NCBI GenBank assembly: GCA_027019845.1
Contig: JALUWE010000593.1
Coordinates: forward strand, 1 to 5,188
Direction: 5' to 3'
DNA: 5,188 nt
From: Anaerolineales bacterium
GTDB taxonomy: Bacteria > Chloroflexota > Anaerolineae > Anaerolineales > JABWBV01
Part shown: positions 1-4,863 of the stretch, one piece after another
Numbering within the stretch: the first letter of the stretch is position 1
Layout of the letters: each line of letters opens with the position of its first letter
The notes under the pieces: model-generated
Told to the model about the DNA's origin: nothing
The model's database searches: none
Seen by the model: the letters and a program-made list of their open reading frames with translations, nothing else
Made by a program: the position numbers and the translations under genes

Positions 1-35
1 CACCGAGATTCTTCGCTGTCGCTCAGAATGACACA
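1..35. repeat. 35-bp dispersed repeat, copy A (ATTCT/AGAAT ends)
   Basis: This segment is identical over 35 bases to 204-238. It contains ATTCT at 8-12 and AGAAT at 25-29 around a GCTGTCGC core. Read on the minus strand it has the ATTCTGAG...CGAAGAAT form shared by the other repeat units in the window. It lies at the left edge and may begin outside the window. It is non-coding and resembles dispersed REP-like elements of environmental bacterial genomes; no function is assigned. Confidence 0.85.
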
Positions 36-163
36 CCCCCCGTCATCCCGTCATTCTGAGGGCACGAAGTGCCCGAAGAATCCGGAGCGCAGCGACCGTC
101 GGGGCGACCAGCCGGTCGCCGCGACCCCCAACAACCACGCCCCGAACAACCGTCCCCCGTCAT
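27..163. repeat. Long composite repeat, copy 1 (matches 3081-3223)
   Basis: About 137 bp align with 3081-3223. Both copies start with GAATGACACA, pass through an ATTCTGAGGGCAC palindrome, a CCGTCGGGGCGACC block and CCACGCCCCGAACAACCGTC, and end in GTCAT. Differences are small: this copy has an extra CCCGTCAT at 45-52, one CCGTCGGGGCGA unit instead of two, and scattered substitutions. It is in direct orientation relative to the second copy, so the pair flanks the DUF3237-like gene and acs. It does not code convincingly in any frame. Confidence 0.85.
53..81. repeat. Interrupted palindrome inside composite repeat copy 1
   Basis: There are two nested perfect arm pairs. The outer pair is ATTCT (53-57) with AGAAT (77-81). 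The inner pair is GGGCAC (60-65) with GTGCCC (69-74) around a GAA loop. A GA dinucleotide separates outer and inner arms on each side. It could form a hairpin of 11 paired bases with one internal GA/GA loop. No T-run follows it, so it does not look like a terminator. Confidence 0.85.
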
Positions 164-191
164 TCTGAGGGAGCGCAGCGACCGAAGAATC
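161..191. repeat. Repeat unit with ATTCT/AGAAT ends and variant core
   Basis: ATTCTGA at 162-168 and GAAGAAT at 184-190 enclose a GGGAGCGCAGCGACC core, which is a different core from the unit at 53-81. The outer ends are conserved but the core pairs only partly with itself. The unit follows the end of the composite repeat directly, so bases 1-238 hold three units in mixed orientation. Confidence 0.75.
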
Positions 192-203
192 TCCCCCCAC
201 CAT

Positions 204-238
204 CACCGAGATTCTTCGCTGTCGCTCAGAATGACACA
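204..238. repeat. 35-bp dispersed repeat, copy B
   Basis: Identical to 1-35. Its 3' part continues as TCGCTCAGAATGACACAGG (222-240), which is repeated once more at 251-269. Bases 222-269 are therefore a short imperfect tandem duplication of the unit's end. The spacing to copy A (203 bp start to start) and the single intervening unit rule out a CRISPR array. Confidence 0.85.
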
Positions 239-250
239 GGAAACAGCCAG

Positions 251-269
251 TCGCTCAGAATGACACAGG
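251..269. repeat. Partial 19-bp copy of the repeat end
   Basis: The 19 bases TCGCTCAGAATGACACAGG are identical to 222-240, with a start-to-start offset of 29 bases. This looks like a local slippage duplication at the edge of the repeat cluster. Unique sequence begins just after it. Confidence 0.8.
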
Positions 270-303
270 CAAATTACTCTGATGGCGTTCCGGGCAGGGC
301 GCG

Positions 304-738
304 ATGTGGCGCAACACGCGGCACTGGTGTGGGCCTTCATTTTCGAGCGAACAGTGCACGCCTGAACCTGGCAAAAACTGCCAGCAACGAAGGTCAATAT
401 TTCTGGACGTCTGTGAAGACAGGATCACCGGCTCCTTTCGAGCGGCGAACCATCCCCTGCGTCGCCACGATGGAACATTCGTGCCAGATATCCAGGGCGT
501 TATCGAAACAAAAGATGGCGCGGTCGTCTACTTCGATCATCGCGGCTACGGCCGGACCTACCCGGAAGAAAAACGACAGGTGATCGCATCAGGCATCCAT
601 TTGAGCGATGCTGAACAGTATTCCTGGCTGAATGATACCGTGGCCGTAGGTGTCGGAGAGATACGAGTGCAGAGGCCTGGGGGGATAGAAATCGTGATGG
701 ACTGGTATGAGGTTCTTTGGGCTCCCATCCCAGAGTAA
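304..738 (+). CDS. DUF3237-like protein, N-terminus uncertain
   Basis: The 144-residue frame has two unlike parts. From about residue 35 on it reads like a DUF3237-family protein: RRSIFLDVCEDRITGSF, then HDGTFVPDIQGVIETKDGA, a YFDHRGYGR stretch, the SWLNDTVAVGVGE segment typical of the family near the C-terminus, and a final IVMDWYEVLW strand. The family is a small beta-barrel group of unknown function. The first ~34 residues are rich in Cys, Trp and Pro and do not look like the family. The ATG at 304 has only GGGCAGGG at 293-300 in front, which is a poor ribosome binding site, and there is no other ATG in frame before the conserved part. A neighbouring frame at 282-362 reads WAFIFERTVHA before a TGA at 363, which could be the lost first strand. 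The gene may therefore be frameshifted and inactive. It ends 98 bp before acs and has no visible terminator. The family call is by pattern recognition only. Confidence 0.6.
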   Translation: MWRNTRHWCGPSFSSEQCTPEPGKNCQQRRSIFLDVCEDRITGSFRAANHPLRRHDGTFVPDIQGVIETKDGAVVYFDHRGYGRTYPEEKRQVIASGIHLSDAEQYSWLNDTVAVGVGEIRVQRPGGIEIVMDWYEVLWAPIPE

Positions 739-778
739 CGTGAGACCGCAATTATCCAATCGAACACCGGTTTAATTG

Positions 779-784
779 TATAAT
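779..784 (+). promoter_or_regulatory. Putative -10 box of the acs promoter
   Basis: A perfect TATAAT sits 52 bases before the acs start codon, in the AT-rich stretch TTTAATTGTATAAT. No good -35 hexamer is present 16-18 bases upstream (TCCAAT at 755-760 is the nearest and is weak). The promoter may therefore need an activator or rely on the AT-rich upstream DNA. It is the only good housekeeping-type -10 in the gap between the two genes. Confidence 0.5.
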
Positions 785-836
785 ACACCCTATCTCATCA
801 TCCCCTCATCCATCCACCCAAAAGAAGGAGGCACTT

Positions 837-2894
837 ATGACCAATCAGGATGAAGTCCAGGTCAGCGAGGCCGAGATCGCCGTACACTGGCAGGAAGAAA
901 AGCTCTATCACCCTTCCACCTCTTTCATCGCCCAGGCCAACATGACCGATCCGGGCATTTACGACCGCTTCAGCCTGGACAATTTCCCGGAATGCTTCAA
1001 GGAGTATGCAGACCTGCTCACCTGGGACAAATACTGGCACACCACCCTGGACACCAGCGACGCGCCGTTCTTCAAATGGTTCGTCGGTGGCCGTCTGAAC
1101 GCCAGCTACAACTGCATCGACCGCCACCTGGACGAATACAAAAACAAAGCCGCCATCATCTGGGTGCCCGAACCCGAGGACGAACCCCACGAGATACTCA
1201 CTTACCAGGAGCTGTACGTGCGGGTGAACGAGTTCGCCGCGCTGCTGCGCGACTTTGCCGGGCTGAAAACCGGCGACCGGGTGACCATCCACATGCCGAT
1301 GGTGCCCGAACTGCCCATCGCTATGCTGGCCTGCGCCCGGCTGGGGGTAATCCACTCGGTCGTGTTCGGCGGATTCAGCGGCCGTGCCTGCGGCGAGCGC
1401 ATCGCGGACTCCGGCAGCCGGGTGCTGATCACCATGGACGGCTACTACCGCAACGGGAAACTGCTCAACCACAAAGAAAAAGCCGACCGCGCCGCCTCCG
1501 TAGCCAGTGCAGAAGGCCAGGAAGTGGACAAAGTGCTGGTCTGGCGGCGCTACCGCGGCAAATACGTCTCCGAGACCCCGATGGTCGAAGGACGCGATTT
1601 CTTCGTGGACGACCTGCTGGCCGACTACCGCGGCGCGCGCGTCGAGCCGGTCTCCATGCCCGCTGAGGCACCTCTCTTCCTGATGTACACCAGCGGCACC
1701 ACCGGCCGGCCCAAAGGCTGCCAGCACAGCACCGGCGGCTACCTGGCCTACGTCACCGCCACCTCCAAATACGTGCAGGACATCCACCCCACCGACGTGT
1801 ACTGGTGCATGGCCGACATCGGCTGGATCACCGGCCACTCCTACATCGTCTACGGCCCGCTGGCGCTGGCCGCCACCAGCGTGATGTACGAAGGCGTGCC
1901 CACCTACCCTGATCCCGGGCGGCCCTGGCGCATCGCCGAACGCCTGGACGTCAACATCTTCCACACCGCGCCCACCACCGTGCGCATGTTGCGCAAAGCC
2001 GGCCCCGACGAACCCGCCAAATACAACTACCACTTCAAACACATGACCACCGTGGGCGAACCCATCGAACCCGAGGTGTGGCGCTGGTATTACGAAGTGA
2101 TCGGCAAAGGCGAGGCCGTCATCGTAGACACCTGGTGGCAGACCGAGACCGGCGGCTTCCTGTGCAGCACCATGCCCGCCATCCACCCCATGAAACCCGG
2201 CAGTGCAGGCCCCGGTATGCCCGGCATCCATCCCCTGGTGTTGGACGAAAACGGCAACCCCATCCCCGCCGGCGCGGGCAAAGCCGGTAACATCGTCATC
2301 CAGAACCCCTGGCCCGGCCAGTTTCAGACCATCTGGGGCGATCCCGACCGCTTCGTCGAAACCTACTTCGCCAAATACAACAAAAACCCGGACAGCAAAG
2401 ACTGGCGCGACTGGCCCTACTTCCCCGGGGACGCGGCAGTGCAGGCCGCAGACGGCTACTTCCGCATCCTCGGCCGCGTGGACGACGTGATCAACGTCGC
2501 CGGGCACCGCCTGGGCACCAAAGAACTCGAATCCGCCTGCCTGACCGTCGAAGAGGTCGCCGAGGCCTCCGTGGTGCCCATCAACGACGAACTCAAAGGC
2601 AAAATGCCGGACATCTACATCTCCCTCAAACCCGGATACCAACCCAGCGAAGAGATTCAGGCAAAGGTCGTGCGCTCCATCGAGACCACCATCGGCAAGA
2701 TCGCGCGGCCCAAACACGTCTGGATCGTGCCCGACATGCCCAAGACCCGCTCCGGCAAGATCATGCGCCGCGTGCTGGCCGCCATCTCCAACCACATGGA
2801 CGTCGGCGACGTCACCACCCTGGCCAACCCCGAGGTGGTCGAGACCGTCCGCCAGATGGTGCAGGGCGACCGCGAATCCGAATTCTACGGCTAG
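837..2894 (+). CDS. acs: Acetyl-CoA synthetase, AMP-forming (acetate--CoA ligase)
   Basis: A cytoplasmic enzyme of the ANL adenylating superfamily. It converts acetate, ATP and CoA to acetyl-CoA, AMP and pyrophosphate through an acetyl-AMP intermediate. The 685 residues are slightly longer than the ~650 usual for Acs. In order: an acetyl-CoA synthetase N-terminal region (about 50-112) with GGRLNASYNCIDRHL at 84-98; FGGFS at 177-181; the ATP-binding loop YTSGTTGRPKG at 284-294; GWITGHSY from 329; VGEPI at 406-410; DTWWQTETGG at 431-440; the hinge GRVDDVINVAGHRLG at 546-560; and the catalytic-lysine motif PKTRSGK ending at K641. W434 matches the Trp (W414 in Salmonella Acs) that closes the acyl pocket and favours acetate. 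V406 and T332 match other pocket residues, while I331 replaces the Val. K641 is the lysine that Pat-type acetyltransferases modify in known Acs proteins. The start is fixed by GAAGGAGG at 824-831, five bases before the ATG. The gene appears monocistronic. Propionate use cannot be excluded. Confidence 0.96.
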   Translation: MTNQDEVQVSEAEIAVHWQEEKLYHPSTSFIAQANMTDPGIYDRFSLDNFPECFKEYADLLTWDKYWHTTLDTSDAPFFKWFVGGRLNASYNCIDRHLDEYKNKAAIIWVPEPEDEPHEILTYQELYVRVNEFAALLRDFAGLKTGDRVTIHMPMVPELPIAMLACARLGVIHSVVFGGFSGRACGERIADSGSRVLITMDGYYRNGKLLNHKEKADRAASVASAEGQEVDKVLVWRRYRGKYVSETPMVEGRDFFVDDLLADYRGARVEPVSMPAEAPLFLMYTSGTTGRPKGCQHSTGGYLAYVTATSKYVQDIHPTDVYWCMADIGWITGHSYIVYGPLALAATSVMYEGVPTYPDPGRPWRIAERLDVNIFHTAPTTVRMLRKAGPDEPAKYNYHFKHMTTVGEPIEPEVWRWYYEVIGKGEAVIVDTWWQTETGGFLCSTMPAIHPMKPGSAGPGMPGIHPLVLDENGNPIPAGAGKAGNIVIQNPWPGQFQTIWGDPDRFVETYFAKYNKNPDSKDWRDWPYFPGDAAVQAADGYFRILGRVDDVINVAGHRLGTKELESACLTVEEVAEASVVPINDELKGKMPDIYISLKPGYQPSEEIQAKVVRSIETTIGKIARPKHVWIVPDMPKTRSGKIMRRVLAAISNHMDVGDVTTLANPEVVETVRQMVQGDRESEFYG

Positions 2895-2954
2895 AGAACC
2901 ATTGAACCGGGTAGGTGAGAGCCTTTCAGCGTTCTTACGCTCACGGTCAAACGG

Positions 2955-2981
2955 GTAGGCGAGGGCAGTGCCCTCGCCTAC
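2955..2981. repeat. Perfect 12-bp hairpin after acs, possible terminator
   Basis: GTAGGCGAGGGC (2955-2966) and GCCCTCGCCTAC (2970-2981) are perfectly complementary around an AGT loop. It lies 60 bases after the acs stop codon. No T-run follows (the next bases are TGCATTGCCC), so a classical intrinsic terminator is not supported. It could still stabilise the acs mRNA end or mark a REP-like element. The 5' arm context CGGGTAGGCGAG (2952-2963) also occurs with one change at 2908-2919 (CGGGTAGGTGAG). Confidence 0.7.
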
Positions 2982-3015
2982 TGCATTGCCCGGGGTTCAG
3001 TATTCAGTGTCAGTA

Positions 3016-3072
3016 CTTATGCAGTTGATGAAACCCGGTACGGGTTTGTGCCATTACGAACACCTGCATAAG
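3016..3072. repeat. Nested inverted repeat in the acs-hsp20 gap
   Basis: The outer arms CTTATGCAG (3016-3024) and CTGCATAAG (3064-3072) are perfectly complementary. They enclose an inner hairpin, AAACCCG (3031-3037) and CGGGTTT (3041-3047), with a GTA loop. The two unpaired flanks inside the outer arms differ in length (6 and 16 bases). The element ends eight bases before the second composite repeat. It could be a cruciform or RNA structure, or the edge of a small mobile element; nothing decides between these. Confidence 0.65.
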
Positions 3073-3080
3073 CCCTGTCG

Positions 3081-3223
3081 GAATGACACACACCCCCCGT
3101 CATTCTGAGGGCACAAGTGCCCGAAGAATCCGGCGCGCAACAACCGTCGGGGCGACCGTCGGGGCGACCGGCCGGTCGCCCCGACCACCAATAACCACGC
3201 CCCGAACAACCGTCCCCGGTCAT
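3081..3223. repeat. Long composite repeat, copy 2 (matches 27-163)
   Basis: About 143 bp in the same order and orientation as 27-163. It keeps the nested palindrome: ATTCT at 3102-3106 with AGAAT at 3125-3129, and GGGCAC with GTGCCC around an AA loop. It differs in having two tandem CCGTCGGGGCGA units (3144-3155 and 3156-3167) where copy 1 has one. Most of the 511-bp gap between acs and the first hsp20 gene is taken up by this repeat and the two hairpin elements before it. I see no gene in the gap. Confidence 0.85.
3158..3185. repeat. Perfect 28-bp palindrome without a loop
   Basis: GTCGGGGCGACCGG (3158-3171) is followed directly by its exact reverse complement CCGGTCGCCCCGAC (3172-3185). 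The matching place in copy 1 (98-125) is degenerate: the centre reads CCAGCCGG and one right-arm base differs. The spacer-free symmetry suits a cruciform or a site for a dimeric DNA-binding protein better than an RNA hairpin. Confidence 0.8.
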
Positions 3224-3319
3224 CCGCCTCAGTGCCTTCAGTGATCCAACAGAAGCAAGAAGCAAGCAGTAACGTTCCAACGCCTCAACCTGCTAAGTTC
3301 CCCCCAACAAACAAACTTC

Positions 3320-3361
3320 TTGCAAACGTCTTATGCTTTTCTTACACAGCCTCAATACAAT
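3320..3361 (+). promoter_or_regulatory. Likely promoter region of the hsp20 operon
   Basis: TACAAT at 3356-3361 matches five of six bases of a housekeeping -10 box, but no good -35 lies 16-18 bases before it. An alternative is TTGCAA at 3320-3325 with TACACA at 3343-3348, spaced 17 bases, where both boxes are weak. Either would give a leader of roughly 40-55 bases. I see no CIRCE inverted repeat (TTAGCACTC with GAGTGCTAA) and no sigma-32-type CCCCAT box, so the means of heat induction is not visible here. Confidence 0.4.
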
Positions 3362-3405
3362 GGGAGCGCGAAGAAAAAACACCCCAACCCTGAAAGGAGG
3401 CTGTT

Positions 3406-3846
3406 ATGCTGTACCGCAACATCCGAACCCCATCGCTGTTCCGAGAAATGGAACGGCTCCAGCGGGAGATGGATCGCCTGTTTGAAACCGTTTACCCGGC
3501 CCGCATGCGCACCGCACCCAGCTACCCGGCCATGAACATCTGGGCCAACCACGAAGGCGCGGTCATCACCGCTGAAATGCCCGGCGTTCGCCCCGAAGAC
3601 ATCCACGTATCCGTGGTGGGCAAAACCCTGACCCTGACAGGGGAACGCAAGCCCGATCAACTCGAAGAGGGCGCGCGCTACCATCGCCGGGAACGCGGGT
3701 ATGGCAAATTCACCCGCAGCATCGAACTGCCCTTCCGCGTGCAAACCGAGCAGGTGGAGGCCACCTTCGACAAAGGCGTCTTGCACATCCGGCTGCCGCG
3801 CGCCGAGGAAGATAAACCCAAGAAAATCGCGGTGAAAGTCGCATAG
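3406..3846 (+). CDS. Small heat shock protein, Hsp20 family (first of three)
   Basis: An ATP-independent holdase of 146 residues that would bind unfolding proteins in the cytoplasm. The N-terminal arm (about 1-40) has an amphipathic segment, FREMERLQREMDRLFETV at 12-29, usual for bacterial Hsp20. The alpha-crystallin domain runs from about 41 to 135, with AEMPGV at 56-61, TLTLTGERK in the middle, an RRERGYGKFTRSIELPF stretch around the L57 loop, and GVLHIRLP starting at G124. The C-terminal tail carries IAV at 141-143, the I-x-I/V anchor that docks on a neighbouring subunit. AAAGGAGG at 3393-3400, five bases before the ATG, supports the start. The stop is 12 bases before the next gene, so the two are almost certainly co-transcribed. 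Confidence 0.95.
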   Translation: MLYRNIRTPSLFREMERLQREMDRLFETVYPARMRTAPSYPAMNIWANHEGAVITAEMPGVRPEDIHVSVVGKTLTLTGERKPDQLEEGARYHRRERGYGKFTRSIELPFRVQTEQVEATFDKGVLHIRLPRAEEDKPKKIAVKVA

Positions 3847-3858
3847 AGGAGGTGTGAA

Positions 3859-4263
3859 ATGACCGCAGAGAGCAAAGCCCTGGAAGCGCAAAAAGAGGAA
3901 GTACTGCCCAGCAACGGTGAACCCACCCGCGACCGGCGCACCTTCGTCCCCCGCACCGACATCTACGAAACCAACGAGGCCATCTTCGTGGTGGCAGATA
4001 TGCCGGGCGTGACCCCCGACAGCGTGGACATCACCCTGGAAAACAACGTCTTGAGCATTCACGGCATGGTCGATTCCAATCCCCCGGAAGGCTACACCCT
4101 GGCCTACGCCGAATACGAAGAAGGCGATTACTTCCGCAAGTTCACCATCTCCAACCGAATCGACGGCAACAAGATCGAAGCCACCCTCAACGATGGCGTA
4201 CTGCGCCTGACCTTGCCGAAAGTCCAACCCACCCAAAAGAAAATCAGCGTCAAAAGCGCATAA
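3859..4263 (+). CDS. Small heat shock protein, Hsp20 family, short N-terminal arm (second of three)
   Basis: Cytoplasmic Hsp20 holdase of 134 residues. The N-terminal arm is only ~28 residues, strongly charged, and lacks the EMDRLF-type amphipathic helix seen in both neighbours. The alpha-crystallin domain starts at FVPRTDIYET (29-38) and includes VADMPGV at 45-51, NNVLSIHG in the middle, and GVLRLTLPK from G113. The tail has ISV at 129-131 as the I-x-V anchor. The central YAEYEEGDYFRKFTIS region differs clearly from the RRERGYGKF form of the first protein, so this is a separate subtype and not a recent duplicate. The start is supported by AGGAGGTG at 3847-3854. With such a short arm it may depend on co-assembly with its neighbours; that is inference. 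Confidence 0.94.
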   Translation: MTAESKALEAQKEEVLPSNGEPTRDRRTFVPRTDIYETNEAIFVVADMPGVTPDSVDITLENNVLSIHGMVDSNPPEGYTLAYAEYEEGDYFRKFTISNRIDGNKIEATLNDGVLRLTLPKVQPTQKKISVKSA

Positions 4264-4272
4264 TTCCCCGCG

Positions 4273-4280
4273 AAAGGAGG
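4273..4280 (+). promoter_or_regulatory. Shine-Dalgarno of the third hsp20, deciding its start
   Basis: AAAGGAGG lies eight bases before the ATG at 4289. An in-frame GTG at 4280 overlaps the last base of this site and cannot be served by it, so ATG 4289 is the start and the product begins MAITDL. Confidence 0.8.
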
Positions 4281-4288
4281 TGAATGCC

Positions 4289-4810
4289 ATGGCTATCACG
4301 GACCTGATCCCCTGGAAGCGCGGTGAAAGACGGTTGCCGATTCGCAGAGTGTCGAGAGAACCGCTCTATTCGCTGTCGCACGAGATGGACCGCCTGTTCG
4401 AGCAGTTTTGGCGTGACCCCTTCAGCATTCGCCCCTTCGATCTGCTGCCCGCCATGTGGGGCAACGGCGGTGAGGGATTCATCCCCCGCGTGGATGTAAG
4501 CGAAACCGAGAAGGAATACGTGCTCACCGCCGAGCTGCCCGGCATGGACGAAAAAGACATCGACATCGCCATCAGCAACAACGTGCTGACCATCAAGGGC
4601 GAAAAACGGGAAGAGCACGAGGAAAAAGACCGCAACTACTACTACATGGAACGCTCCTTCGGTTCCTTCTGCCGTGAATTCCCGCTCCCCAGCGAGGTGG
4701 ACGAAGACAAAATCGAAGCCACCTTCAAGAAGGGCGTGCTGACCGTCACCCTGCCGAAACTGCCCGAAGTGATCGAGAAAACCAGGCGAATCCCCATCAA
4801 GAAATCGTAA
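4289..4810 (+). CDS. Small heat shock protein, Hsp20 family, long N-terminal arm (third of three)
   Basis: Cytoplasmic Hsp20 holdase of 173 residues, the longest of the three. The N-terminal arm (1-63) opens with a basic stretch (KRGERRLPIRR at 10-20), then LSHEMDRLFEQFWRDPF (29-45), the amphipathic helix typical of bacterial class A Hsp20. The alpha-crystallin domain starts at FIPRVDVSET (64-73), with AELPGM at 81-86, NNVLTIKGEK in the middle, a charged REEHEEKDRNYYYMERSFGSF loop, and GVLTVTLPK from G149. The tail carries the anchor IPI at 168-170. One cysteine, C128, lies inside the domain. Its sequence matches the common HspA/IbpA-like form more closely than its two neighbours do. It lies 25 bases after the second gene and is followed at once by a strong terminator, so it is the last gene of the operon. 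Confidence 0.95.
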   Translation: MAITDLIPWKRGERRLPIRRVSREPLYSLSHEMDRLFEQFWRDPFSIRPFDLLPAMWGNGGEGFIPRVDVSETEKEYVLTAELPGMDEKDIDIAISNNVLTIKGEKREEHEEKDRNYYYMERSFGSFCREFPLPSEVDEDKIEATFKKGVLTVTLPKLPEVIEKTRRIPIKKS

Positions 4811-4827
4811 CCCCACACCTGGCAACA

Positions 4828-4862
4828 GCCCTCCGGTAAACATTTCACCGGAGGGCTTTTTT
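4828..4862 (+). terminator. Intrinsic terminator of the hsp20 operon
   Basis: GCCCTCCGGT (4828-4837) and ACCGGAGGGC (4847-4856) form a perfect 10-bp stem with a 9-base loop, followed directly by six T (4857-4862). It begins 18 bases after the stop of the third hsp20. On the minus strand only CTGTTGCC follows the stem, so it should act poorly for the convergent gene on the right, although that gene's stop codon is just beside it. Confidence 0.93.
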
Positions 4863-4863
4863 C

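Noticed and set aside
69..263. A 64-residue open frame in the left repeat cluster
   Set aside because: It is made of Arg/Pro-rich translation of the palindromic repeats, has no ribosome binding site, and runs through three repeat units.
1..269. Possible CRISPR-like array, because of repeated 35-bp and 19-bp units
   Set aside because: Spacing is irregular, units occur in both orientations, the sequence between two copies is itself another repeat, and no cas gene is near.
1827..1829. Ile331 in place of the pocket Val of Salmonella Acs, as a sign of a different acyl substrate
   Set aside because: This is a conservative change, and the Trp that limits the pocket (W434) and the neighbouring Thr and Val are kept, so acetate remains the best call.
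798..2795. A 665-residue open frame on the minus strand opposite acs
   Set aside because: It is low-complexity in Gly, Val, Asp, His and Phe, the usual mirror of a GC-rich gene with C-ending codons. It has no recognisable domain, while the plus strand encodes a complete Acs.
3017..3280. An 87-residue minus-strand open frame over the second composite repeat
   Set aside because: The product is translated repeat (GRPAGRPDGRPDG-like) with no ribosome binding site or family match.
3280..3405. CIRCE or sigma-32-type heat shock control before the hsp20 operon
   Set aside because: No TTAGCACTC/GAGTGCTAA inverted repeat and no CTTGAA with CCCCAT pair could be found; only weak housekeeping-type boxes are present.
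4280..4291. GTG at 4280 as start of the third hsp20, giving three extra residues
   Set aside because: It overlaps the AAAGGAGG ribosome binding site, which is correctly spaced for ATG 4289.
3352..4299. A 315-residue open frame on the minus strand opposite the first two hsp20 genes
   Set aside because: It shows the same mirror-type composition, crosses two real genes and their gap, and has no domain.
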